From Zanthoxylum bungeanum (lineage: Eukaryota > Streptophyta > Magnoliopsida > Sapindales > Rutaceae), in NCBI GenBank assembly GCA_019454045.1, contig SKCR01001848.1:1-64000 (forward strand): a DNA stretch of 64,000 nucleotides, given 5' to 3'. The notes beneath the pieces were generated by a model. The model did not search any database. It was not told the origin of the DNA and worked only from the letters and a program-made list of their open reading frames with translations. Made by a program: the position numbers and the translations under genes. Numbering within the stretch: the first letter of the stretch is position 1; the number at the start of each line of letters is the position of its first letter. Below are positions 46,030 through 56,554 of this stretch, piece by piece.

Positions 46030-47466
46030 TCAGTTATAAATGGGTTTACAAAAGGAAGTGCGGGTCTGACGAAAAGGTTGCAACCTTTAAGGCCCGACTG
46101 GTAGCTAAAGGTTACACGTAGCGACCTGGTGTCGACTACGATGAAATATTTTCTCCAATTGAGATGTTAAAGTCTATAAGGATTTTATTATTGATTGCCG
46201 CTTACCATGATTATGAGATTTGGCAAATGGATGTCAAAACGGCTTTTCTAAATAGATTTCTTGATGAAGAAATCTATATGGAATAGCTAGAAGGTTTTGC
46301 ATCCAGCCAGAACTCGGGTATAGTATGTAAGTTTAAGAAGTCCATTTATGGATTTAAACAAGCTTCACGAAGTTGGAATCATCAATTCGATGAGATAATC
46401 AAATTGTCTGGTTTTCTCAATAATTCGGAAGAATCCCGTGTGTATAAGAAGGCCAGTGGGAGTATGATGGTATTTTAAATTCTCTATGTTGACGACATCC
46501 TAATCATTGGGAATGATATTGGGATGATGCAAGGAGTCAAAGCTCACCTCTGTAAGAATTTCTCCATGAAGAACCTAGAAAATGTTTCCTATGTCTTAGG
46601 CATAAAACTCTATAGAGATAGAGAAAGGAAGTTGATTGGGTTATCCCAATCAACGTACATAGATAAGATCTTGGAACGGTACAATTTTGGTAACTGTAAG
46701 ACAACAAATATACAAGTCAGACATGGAATTCATCTTTCGAAGAAGATGTGTCTGCAAACAGAATATGAGAAGATTAGAGTGTCTAACCAGCCTTATGTTT
46801 CGTGTTTGGGTAGCATAATGTATGTCATATTATGTACCAGGCCTGATATCAGTTTCGCGGTTACCGTAACCAGTAGATATCAGTCAAATCCAGGCAATGA
46901 CCATTGGATGGCCATTAAAAATATCTTAAATGTACTAAGGATAAGTCTATAATATATGGATGATATGAACTGCAAGTTAATGGGTATACGGATTCTGATT
47001 TCTAATCAGATCCCGATGATAGAAAGTCTACATCAGGATTCGTCTTTACCCTTAACAGAGGTGCATTTTATTGGAAGAGTCCCAAATAGGGGTCAACAAC
47101 TGATTCCACCACAGAGGTGAAATATATTGTAGTTTCTGAAGCTGCAAATGGAGCTGTATGGGTTAGGAATTTTATCACAGAATCGAGAGTAGTCTCAAGT
47201 ATCGAGAATCTGATTCCTTTATACTGGGATAATACATGAGATATTGCGCAAACAAAGGAACCGATAGCGCATCAGAAGTTGAAGCATGTGGAATGAAAGT
47301 ACCACATCATTCGAGAGATTGTGTCGCGATAGGACATTATCGTGTGTAAGGTTCGAAGTGATGATAATGTAGTAGACCCACTTACCAAGGTCATTCCTCC
47401 GAAGTTATTTGATAAACATGTGGAGTCGAAGGGTATTTGATATAATCGATATAGTCGAAGGGTATT
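46030..47466 (+). pseudogene. Copia reverse transcriptase / RNase H pseudogene (third copia lineage)
   Basis: Visible in order: ATFKARLVAKGYT, GVDYDEIFSPIEMLKSIRIL, DYEIWQMDVKTAFLN, FKKSIYGFKQASRSWNHQF, and an intact active site LYVDDILIIGND (about 46483-46518). Then comes a 142-aa open piece (46524-46952) with YRDRERKLIGLSQSTYIDKI and CLGSIMYVILCTRPDISFAV. RNase H text continues, broken, to about 47450. At least three in-frame stops and some frameshifts are present. It differs in sequence from Copia-1 and Copia-2 and has no LTR of its own here. The large Athila element is inserted in its 3' end. Confidence 0.8.
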
Positions 47467-49423
47467 TGATAAATAGATCACTATTTCCCACTCATTTTAC
47501 TTAATATTTTGTATAGTTTCTTGCTTTTTGTGAATATTTTGATGTGTTTTGTGTTATTTTGTAGATAAATAAAGTTTCAGGACTCTCTGGAATCAAATCA
47601 GGGCCAAAACAGTGAAAAATGGACAAAAAGGGCAAAATTGTAACTTACACGTCGCGACGCGCAGCTCTGCATCACAACCGCTAACGTGCGTCGGATCATG
47701 CTAACGTGCACCAGACATGTGTCACCATCACATACTGCAGACAATCATCATCATCGCTAACGTGCGCCTGCCACATGTCAACATCACACAGCAAATCATG
47801 CGAACATGCGTCATGCCACGTGTCACCATCACATACTGCCGACAATCGACATCGCCATATCATTGCCACATCAGCACATAATTCAGTTAATCATTCAGCC
47901 CTGCCACGTGTCATAATCTCCGCAAAATTCATTCCACGTGGCACAAATCAAAGGCGCATCGCGACGCGCAAAGTTATGCGCGTCACGACGCGAAAGGACC
48001 ATGGACGCTTATAAATTCAACTCGATTTCAGAATTCAATTCATACTTTCTTCTATGTAATTCCTAAGAATACTAAGAAGATTGTATCTTGTTTGTTTATT
48101 TACAGCTTTCAGTAATTAATTTTTGCATTTGCACTTTCTTTTCTTTACTTTTCAGTCTTTACTTTCTGCAATTTACTGTTACACAATAGTACTTTCCTTT
48201 CCTTACTTTTCAGTCTTTATTTTTCAGTAATGAGGAGGTAACTCCCCCTTGCTGGGGTAAAAGGTAAATCTTTTATTACTAATATTTAGATTAATCTCCT
48301 TTAATTATAATATAAAACTATTTAAAACATGACTTAATGAGGATACCGCCTTATGGTCGGTTGGACTTAATGAAATTGGTTTTAAAACCTGACTAAACTG
48401 GATATCGCCTTATGGTCGGTTGGAATTAATTATAAATTTGACTTAATCAGGTTACCGCTTATATGCTGGTTGGTAATATCACGCAAAGTTATATATTATA
48501 ATAAGGGAGATATCTAAAAAAAGTAGTAATAAAAGTGGATCCTCTAACCCCAATATTTTCTTTTATTGTACTTTTACATTTTTAATTTTCAGCATTTACT
48601 TTTCAGATTTACTTTTTCAGCATTTACTTTTTAGCATTTACTTTCCAGCATTTACTTTATGTCTTTTATTTTATTTAAGTTTTTCTTACCTTAGATATGT
48701 GTCGTAACTAAGTCCATTATCTGGGGTTGTGATGAATTCTAATATCACCGGTTTATAAGGGGTTATTTTACAGTTTGGGTAATATAAAGTTTTATTTATT
48801 GAGTCTTAAGCTTAATGCTTCTTGTTAACTGGCCATTATAAGATTGATTTGGTAAACTTAAAATGAACTTGGAAAAGGATTTTAGGTTTAAACCCTAGAC
48901 TCAATAGCCCACGATCTTCCTTGAGGATAGACAACCCTTTAATAGATTTCCTTATAGGATATGAATAAACCTGTCGGGTGGGGGTAGCCATAATTGGAAC
49001 TTAATCTTAATTAATTCAGGTAACTTGGTTGGCATAGGAATATGATTAATTAAGTTACACTGAGTATTTGTATTTGACCGTCGGAATAGACTTTTGCATA
49101 ATTTCGTGTTCCAGGTTAATAAACCGATATATTACACAAACGTAAAATAACAACTTCATCTTTAAAAAGATATTGGAAGGATTCACAACCCTGGATAGTT
49201 TCTTAATATTGAATTTCACTTAATTTACTTTCGAGCCATTTGTTTTACTTGTTTTAATTTAAAGTCACCATTCCAATCAAAAAATCAATCCATTAGATAC
49301 TTGTAAAAATTTGGCTTCATAAATTAATAGCTTAGGTATTAAGTCATCATGGGATCGATACTTTTTATACTACTTGAATGATACGTGCGCTTGCGTTATA
49401 CGCGTGTGATTACGCACCGGTCA
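47467..49423 (+). repeat. 5' LTR of large Athila element
   Basis: It shares ACTATTTCCCACTCATTT, AATATTTTGTATAGTTTC, the ATACCGCC..GGTCGGTTGG repeats and the end TACTACTTGAATGATA..CCGGTCA with the LTR at 8608. TATAAAT lies at 48010-48016. It has fewer ACGT cores and mostly mutated CGTCGCGACG palindromes upstream. Confidence 0.85.
48010..48016 (+). promoter_or_regulatory. TATA box, large Athila 5' LTR
   Basis: TATAAAT lies just after a GGACCATGGACGC context. The copy in the other LTR is at 58093-58099. Confidence 0.6.
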
Positions 49424-49429
49424 AGTTTT

Positions 49430-49447
49430 TGGCGCCGTTGCCGGGGA
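49430..49447 (+). other. Primer-binding site, tRNA-Asp
   Basis: TGGCGCCGTTGCCGGGGA, identical to the site at 10767-10784. It starts seven bases after the LTR end. Confidence 0.9.
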
Positions 49448-49555
49448 CTTATTTATCTTTTACTATTAGTTTTGGGGTTAGATAACTTTACTTGTATCTA
49501 TTTTCTTTTTACTTATTATTTCTTTTTTCTTGTGTTTCAGGTTCTCAAACACTAC

Positions 49556-51000
49556 ATGAGACAAACCAGAAGCTTTGAAATCCGTCCGCGAGACCCATAA
49601 ATTGAAAGAACCATCAGACAGTTGAGAAGGGAAATGCGAGAAGGCCAAGAAGCAATCATCAACATGGAACCTGAACCTTTGGAAGTTGTACCACCAATTC
49701 CCATTTGACACAGAATTATTCTGATGGTTGACGGCTTTATTTCCTGTATTGTATTTCCTCCTCTTACCAGCAAATACGTGTGACATCAAAAAGCATCCAG
49801 ATGATACAGCAGTCAGTTCAGTTTGGGGGGAATGCAACTGAAGATCCTAATGCCCACATCAGCAACTTCCTGAAAGTTTGCGGCACTTTCAATTACAACC
49901 GAGCAGTTGAAGAAGCAATGAGACTATGTGTTTTCCCATACACCTTGAAAGACAGAGCTAAAGCTTGGCTACATTCACTACCAGCAGATTCCATCACAAC
50001 TTGGAACACTCTAGTCACAAAATTCCTTGCAAAGTACTTTCCATTAGCCAGAACTGCAAAGATGAGGAATGACATTACATCTTTTGTACAACATGACTAA
50101 GAATCCCTCTGCGAAGCTTGGGAAAGGTATAAATATTTACTCAGAAAATGTCCTCACCATGAGATTGCAAAGTGGCTACAAGTCCAAACATTCTATAATG
50201 GACTTTCTGGAATAATGAGAACCACAATTGATGCTGCCGCTGAAGGAGCTTTAATGGCAAAATGAGAAGATCAAGATTGGGACCTAATTGAAGAAATGGC
50301 CAACAACAATTCTTTGTGGCCAATAGAAAGGAGCATGATCCAAAGAATTGCAGGAATTTTTGAAGTTGGAGCCAACACAGCAGTGTATGCTAAGCTAGAT
50401 CAGATTTTAAAAAATCTGGAAACTCTTAACATGAAGGTTAATGCTGGATCCACAAGTTCACCATATGGAGGAGCACCAGAATCAGAGGTAAACCAACATG
50501 AAGAAACATTGAATTATGTCAACAATTTCAACAGACATAGGAACAATCCATACTCCAACACCTACAACCCAGGGTGGAGAAATCATCCCAATTTCGCATG
50601 GAACAACAATTCAGGCAAAGGAAAAATCCACCACCAGGATTTCAACAACAAAACAAAGGCCATGAATGTGAAAAAAAACCAGGTTTAACATAAGTGTTGG
50701 CCCAATTGAAAAAACAAGAAGCAAAATATGATGTTTTAGCAGCTATGGTTCAAAATCAAGTAGCATTGAATCAAATCCATTCAGCTTCTATTAAAGCACT
50801 GGAGAATCAAATAGGACAACTGGCCAATGTTCAAAGTTACAAACCGCCAGGTAACCTTCCTAGCAACACAGAACCAAATCCAAGGAACCGTGGGAAGGAG
50901 CAATGTCAAGCCATTACCTTGAAAATCAGTACTGAAATCAACAAAGATGTTGGAATCAAGACATCGATTGAAGAAGCTCCAAAAGATGCAGTTCCATAGA
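49556..51000 (+). pseudogene. Athila gag pseudogene
   Basis: It opens MRQTRSFEIRP just after a TTTTCTTGTGTTTCAG/GT acceptor-like site. Capsid (Retrotrans_gag) text is clear: DPNAHISNFLKVCGTF, RLCVFPYTLKDRAKAWLHSL, ITTWNTLVTKFLAKYFP (49840-50050), then CEAWERYKYLLRKCPHHEI and IEEMANNNSLWP. The C-terminal part has NTYNPGWRNHPNFAWNN and a coiled-coil-like KALENQIGQLANVQ. At least five in-frame stops break it (for example near 49598, 49707, 50098 and 50263). Gag would form the particle. Families match by motif, not by search. Confidence 0.88.
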
Positions 51001-51214
51001 TGGAGGAAAAAAAAGCAAAGGAAACAGATCAAGAAAGAATCACTTTACCTCTACCTTTTCCACAGCGTCTCCAGAAAAACAAACTGGACAAGCAGTTTGC
51101 TCGATTCTTGAAGGTGTTCAAAAAGCTGTATATCAACATCTCATTTGCAGAAGCGTCAGAAGAAATGCCCAGCTAAATCAAATTCATGAAATACATTCTT
51201 CACGAAAATGGAGA

Positions 51215-51640
51215 TTGGGAGACTACGAGACAGTAGCATTGACAGAAGAATGCAGCGCCATCATTCAGAGGATACTTCCCCCAAAGTTGAAAGATCATGG
51301 CAGTTTCACTGTTCCTTGCACCATTGGAGAACATTGCATCGGTAAAGCTTTATGTGATTTAGGTGCAAGTGTTAATTTGATGCCTTTTTCGATTTACAGG
51401 AAACTGAAAATTGGAGAAACAATGCCCACCTCAATCTCTCTGTAACTTGCTGATAAAACACTCGCATTTCCGAAAGGTGTAGTTGAAGATGTACTGGTCA
51501 AAGTTGACAAACTCATTCTCCCAGCAGATTTCATTATCCTTGACATGGAAGAAGACAAAGATGTACCTATCATCCTCGGGAGACCATTTTTTGCTACAGG
51601 TCAAACTGTTATTGATGTATAAAAATGTGAATTAACCATG
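51215..51640 (+). pseudogene. Athila protease remnant
   Basis: Aspartic protease: the active-site Asp is in CDLGASVNLMP (about 51355-51385), where DLGAS replaces the usual D-S/T-G-A. The C-terminal hydrophobic motif is PIILGRPFFATG (about 51566-51600). A stop at 51443 splits the domain and another follows at 51620. The protease would cleave the Gag-Pol polyprotein. Confidence 0.75.
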
Positions 51641-52129
51641 AAAGTGCAGGACCAAGAAGTTACCTTCAATGTTTTCAAAGCTATGAAATTCTCGAGTGAT
51701 GAAAAGGAGGAGGAATGTTTCAAAATTGATGTTGTAGATAGTATCATCCAGGATACTGATGTAATTTCCACGGATAAACTTGAAGCTTGCATCACCAACA
51801 TGACTGACAGCGAGTTAGATGAAGAAATTCTGGAATGTTTCAACTACCTTGACAAACTATGTCGTTTTAAATCGACACCACAGGTGGAAAGTTGGAACTA
51901 CCAAAGAATGAGGGAATCAAGCCTTAGATTGAAGAACCATCGCAGCTGGAGCTAAAGCTACTTCCGAGCCATCTCAGGTATGCATTCTTAGGAAACTCTT
52001 CTGAATTACCTGTGATCATTTCTTCGTCACTAACATTGGAGCAGGAAGAAAAAATGCTGAGAACACAAGAAAGCCATTGGTTGGACTATAGCAGACATTC
52101 GAGGCATTATTCCATCATTTTTCATGCAC

Positions 52130-53605
52130 AAAGTTCTGATGAACGATGAGTACAAACCCACAGTGGAGAATCAACGAATACTAAATCCAATCATGAAGGA
52201 GGTCGTGAAGAAAGAAATCATCAAATCGTTGGATGCTGGTATCATTTACCCCATCTCTGACAGCACTTGGTGAGTCCTATGCAGTGTGTGCCAAAGAAAG
52301 GAGGAATAACTGTAGTCACAAATGAAAAGAACGAGCTGATTCCAACAAGAACAATGACTGGATGAAGAGTATGCATGGACTACAAGAAGCTGAATAAAGC
52401 AACAAGGAAATATCATTTTCCGCTGCCATTCATTGACCAGATGCTAGACAGATTGGCGGGACATGAATTCTATTGCTTTCTGGATGGATACTCGAGGTAC
52501 AATCAGATTTCCATTGCCCCCAAAAGATCAGGAGAGAACCACTTTTACATGTCCATATGGTACTTTTGCTTTCTGTAGGATGCCATTTAGACTATGTAAT
52601 GCTCCTGCCACATTTCAACGCTGCATGATGGCCATCTTCTCAGACATGCTGAAATAAAGTATGGAGGTTTTCATGGATGATTTTTCTGTGTTTGGAGATT
52701 TTTTCGACCACTGCTTACAAAATCTGGAACATGTGCTACAAATATGTGAAGATACCAACCTCGTAATCAACTGGGAGAAATGCCACTTCATGGTGCAGGA
52801 AGGCATCGTCCTGGGACATCAGATCACACAAAAGGGAATCGAGGTAGACAAAGCAAAGATCGAAATAATTGAAAAACTACCTCCACCAACATCTGTCAAA
52901 GGAATTCAAAGTTTTCTCAGACATGCTGGATTTTACAAGAGATTTATCAAAGACATCTCAAAGATTGCTAAACCTCTATACAATCTTCTGGAGAAAGATG
53001 TGCCTTTCAACTTCACCAAAGAATGCCATGAAGCTTTTGAGATCTTGAAACAGAAGTTGATATCTACTCCCATCATAGTAGCATCGGATTGGACTCTTCC
53101 ATTTGAAGTGATATACGATGCTAGTGATTTTGCTGCAGGTGCAGTTTTGAGACAACGCAAAGAAAAAAATTTTCCATACCATTTACTACTCCAGCAGAAC
53201 TCTGAATGAAGCTCAACTCAACTATACAACCACTGAAAAGAAGTTGCTTGCAGTTGTGTTCACTTTTGATAAATTCCGCTTCTACCTGCTGGGTCCCAAA
53301 GTGGTGGTTTACACAGATCATTCAGCAATCAAATATCTGATCCCGAAGAAATATGCCAAACCCAGATTGATCTGTTGGATACTTCTACTGCAAGAATTCG
53401 ATGTGGAGATCAGAGACAGGAAATGGACAGAAAATCAAGTGGTAGATCATTTATCGAGGCTCGAGAATGGAGAAACAGCTGGCAAAGAACTAACAATCAA
53501 AGAAACTTTTCCAGATGAACAGTTATTTTCCATGAAACAACATGATGCCCCTTGGTATGTTGACTATGTCAACTACATAGTATCGGGAAAATGGCAGTTA
53601 GAATG
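52130..53605 (+). pseudogene. Athila reverse transcriptase / RNase H pseudogene
   Basis: RT text: RVCMDYKKLNKATRKYHFPL (52369 on), IDQMLDRLAGHEFYCFLDGY, a frameshift near 52530, then FAFCRMPFRLCNAPATFQRC, a stop at 52658, and VFMDDFSVFG with both catalytic Asp kept. The thumb follows (LGHQITQKGIEVDKAKIE, LRHAGFYKRFIKDISKIAKP). RNase H shows LPFEVIYDASDFAAGAVL and, after a frameshift near 53185, [30 protein letters not shown] and a [10 protein letters not shown] end. Domain order and motifs are Ty3/gypsy, Athila type. Confidence 0.88.
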
Positions 53606-53639
53606 AACAACTCAGCAATGGAAGAAGTTCTTCAAAGAA

Positions 53640-54828
53640 ATCAAGCATTATGCATGGGATGAGCCATACCTGTTCAAACGTTATGTTGATCAATTACTGA
53701 GACGGTGTGTTCCATAGGAGGAGGTCAATAGTGTCCGGCATCATTGTCATTCATCACCATATGGCGGACACTTCAGCGGGAATAAAACTACAGCGAAAGT
53801 CCTACAGTCAGGTTTATTCTAGCCCACTCTTTTTAAAGATGCTTACTTATTTGCTCTTCAATGTGACAGGTGCCAGAGAACGGGAAATATATCGAGGAGA
53901 AATGAAGGACCTCTGTAAAATATTCTGGAAGTGGAGATATTTGATGTATGAGGTATTGATTTTATGGGACCCTTTGTTCCATCGTTCGAAAACCAGTACA
54001 TACTGGTTGCAGTAGACTATGTCTCCAAATGGGTTGAAGCAATTGCACTACCATCAAATGATTCAAAAGTGGTGATTAAATTCCGTAAAAATAATATTTT
54101 TACTCGCTTCGGAACACCTTGGGCGATTATTAGTGATGGAGGCACACATTTCTGCAACAAATACTTTGACGCACTCTTATCCAAATATGGAGTTACTCAT
54201 AAAGTTTCCATTGCCTACCATCCACAGTCAAACAGACAGGTTAAATTTTCAAATAGGAAGATAAAAAGAATCTTGGAGAGAACCGTTAGATCAACAACGA
54301 ATGACTGGTCTGAAAAACTGGATGACACATTATGGGCCTACCGGACAGCTTACAAGACACCCATTGGTATGTCCCCATATCGAATGGTGTTTGGGAAAGC
54401 ATGCCATCTACCAGTCGAGCTTGAACACAAGGTGTACTGGGCACTGAAGAAGTTAAATCTTGATCTACAAGTTGCAGGAGAGAAACGACTCCACCAACTC
54501 AACGAATTGGAGGAATTTTGCGTACAGGCTTATGAGAATGCCAAACTATACAAAGAAAATACCAAGAAATGGCATGATAAAAAATAGTGCGCGCAGACAA
54601 CTAGAGCCGGAGCAGCAAATGTTATTATACGATTCACGGTTGAAACTCTTCCCTGGAAAGCTGAAGTCAAAGTGGTCATGTCCATTTGTGATTAGTAAGG
54701 TGTTACCATACGGAGTTGTTGAGATATACAACCCTAATTCGAACAATACATTCAAAGTTAACAGCCAGCATGTCAAGCATTACTGGGGAGAATCAATTGA
54801 GCGACAAAAAAAAGTGTCGCACTTTTAG
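53640..54828 (+). pseudogene. Athila integrase pseudogene
   Basis: The N-terminal HHCC zinc finger is scrambled by stops and frameshifts (53700-53920). The core is readable in one 207-aa frame (53964-54587): [10 protein letters not shown] (first Asp), [14 protein letters not shown] (second Asp), then [14 protein letters not shown] where relatives have a Glu after QV, so the third catalytic residue appears to be Lys. [17 protein letters not shown] and [13 protein letters not shown] are Athila hallmarks. A frameshift near 54580 leads to the C-terminal part (FPGKLKSKWSCPFVI.. HVKHYWGE), ending at 54828. No chromodomain, as expected for Athila. Confidence 0.87.
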
Positions 54829-54875
54829 ATCCAGCCTAACGTTCGGGCAGTCATGTCTAGCTGACGACTTTAAAC

Positions 54876-54909
54876 TTAGCGCTAGCTGAGAGGTAACCCA
54901 TGCAATTTG
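54876..54909 (+). other. Conserved Athila post-pol block (left border of cargo slot)
   Basis: TTAGCGCTAGCTGAGAGG then TAACCCATGCAATTTG, the counterpart of 12107-12140. A T/G-rich tract ending TTTGTGTAG/G follows at about 54940-54961, a possible splice acceptor before the next ORF. Confidence 0.65.
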
Positions 54910-54961
54910 TGTATATATTGAGATTTGGTGAGTTTTATTTTTGTGTGTTTAATTTGTGTAG

Positions 54962-55444
54962 GTAAAGTCACATTTCAGTATAGAAGAAGCTCTCGCAAAT
55001 CTTCACAAGAAATTTCCTTATCTCCCTCAAAACTCTCTGATGAAAGTCTACAAAGCTCAATTGGAACGGATGAGAGTACTGATGATCAAATGTATTCCTA
55101 ATGACATTCGTTGGATTATTGAAGCATGGTTCTGATTGGCAGATGAGTCTTCTAACTCTTTTGTTACATATCTGCCTGGTTTAGGAAGAAGCACCTATGC
55201 TAAAAAGAGAAGAGCTAAAAGAATGAGTGTTTGCTATAAATGTGCACGCATGACATGTAATACTCGTGGTCGTTCTTTAGTAATGGTGTCTGATAACCAT
55301 GAAGATAAAATTAAATTCATTAGGGATGACTTGAGTAAGGAGTCTTTAGATGACATATCTAAGACTCTTGAGATGCATTCCAGTGGATATGTGCATCATG
55401 CAATTCACATGTTATATACACAATTCCAAAAAGAAAAACAATAG
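54962..55444 (+). pseudogene. Unidentified post-pol ORF of the large Athila element (about 160 codons, one stop)
   Basis: In one frame from the acceptor-like TTTGTGTAG/G the text reads SHFSIEEALANLHKKFPYLP, QNSLMKVYKAQLERM and IKCIPNDIRWIIEAWF. A TGA (55133-55135) follows, then ADESSNSFVTYLPGLG and a lysine/arginine-rich stretch. Next is CYKCARMTC (Cys-x2-Cys-x4-Cys), then DLSKESLDDISKTLEMHSSG up to a TAG at 55442-55444. Readable text (DTACQFIRKLDGKLVPDA) continues past that TAG. I do not recognise the family. It has no transmembrane segment, so it is not a typical Athila env-like protein. It precedes the LOG domain in another frame, with a possible intron between (acceptor at 55628). Confidence 0.5.
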
Positions 55445-55628
55445 TTAAGTCTCATAAATCTGACTCTAAAAGACACTGCTTGCCAATTTATAAGAAAATT
55501 GGATGGGAAGCTTGTCCCTGACGCATAGACGTCATTTAAGCTGTTACTTATTGTAAATATTATTATCTCTTTGTCTTTTCCTAATAATTGTTATTTATTT
55601 TGTCATTTTCTTTTATTTTCTCTGACAG

Positions 55629-56363
55629 GATCCAGACTTTTTGACTTTTCACGATCTATTTTTCTTTTTAGCTAATAATTATCATCTGGCAGATACTAGT
55701 GCTATTATTACTCACCTTTTTTCAGGTGTTATAAATTCAACTCATCATTGCACTCTTGAAGGCAGCCAGATTTTGAGAAAGAAACATAAAAAATTGAAAG
55801 CTACTTCAAGAAGACGAGTTGTAAACATCTGTGTATTTTACGGTACTAGTGTTGGTTCTAAGCCATAATACGTAAAGGCAGAACGTGAATTGGGTCGAGT
55901 CATAGATGAAAGGAATATGCATCTAGTATATGGTGGTGGCAATCTTGGACTAATGGGGATCGTTTCAAGGGTTGTACAGGAAGGAGGCAGTCAAGTCTTA
56001 GGAATCATCCCAAAACCTTTGGCGGGGGCGAATCTTAAAGGACCATCAAATGGAGAGGAACTGATCGTGCCAGGTATGTCTGAACGACTGGTAGAAATGA
56101 ATAATCGTGTTGAAGATTTTATTACTTTTCCAGGTGGCTTGGGCACGATGGAGGAAATTTTTACAGTGCTATCTTGGGCGAACTTGAACATACACCAGAA
56201 ACCGCTTGGACTGTTTAATGCTGATGGATTTTATGATTTTCTTTATGTATTTCTTGATGATGCCCGAAGAAATGGGTTCGTGTCAAAACCTGTAAAAGAA
56301 CTCGTCTTTACTGCCAGAACTGCATCAGATTTAATTGACCAAATCTTAGCCTTTGAACCATAA
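55629..56363 (+). pseudogene. LOG: LOG-family cytokinin riboside 5'-monophosphate phosphoribohydrolase domain, captured, one in-frame stop
   Basis: One frame runs from an acceptor-like TCTCTGACAG/G to the TAA at 56361. An N-terminal stretch of about 60 residues without known similarity (DPDFLTFHDLFFFLANNYHL...) is followed by a LOG Rossmann domain: NICVFYGTSVGSKP (55824 on), ELGRVIDERNMHLVYGGG, NLGLMGIVSRVVQEGG, VLGIIPKPLA, MSERLVEM with the conserved Arg, the signature PGGLGTMEE (56130-56156), and WANLNIHQKPLGLFNADGFY. LOG enzymes release ribose 5-phosphate from cytokinin nucleotides to give active free cytokinins. The only break is TAA at 55866-55868, six codons after the GTS motif. The domain is complete (about 178 aa) and has no introns, whereas plant LOG genes have several, pointing to capture from an mRNA. 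Activity cannot be judged; a shorter product could start inside after the stop. Confidence 0.85.
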
Positions 56364-56513
56364 ATTGATCATATCCATTCCAAGATAATCTGGTCCGATA
56401 ATGATCGTGGTAAAAAGCGTCGGATAAATCTGGATCTTAACTTTTAATTCTTCATTTAGATGTAGAATTTCAGTTAACCAGGTACTGTTTCTAAACTATT
56501 CTTCTACTTTTTA

Positions 56514-56554
56514 AGATATTAGGGACAATATCTCATTTAGGTTTGGGGGAGGGG
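56514..56554 (+). other. Conserved hairpin plus internal polypurine-tract-like sequence
   Basis: AGATATT (56514-56520) pairs with AATATCT (56527-56533). AGGTTTGGGGGAGGGG follows at 56539-56554. In the other Athila element the stem is AGACATTG/CAATGTCT, so a C:G pair there is a T:A pair here and pairing is kept. Confidence 0.6.

Noticed and set aside
54962..55444. Athila env-like protein
   Set aside because: The position fits, but no signal peptide, transmembrane segment or surface-protein pattern is visible in the readable text.
55629..56363. Recent bacterial or fungal origin of the LOG domain
   Set aside because: PGGLGTMEE differs from the usual plant PGGYGTLEE, which raised the idea. However, I cannot build a tree by eye, and the composition matches the element, so origin is left open.
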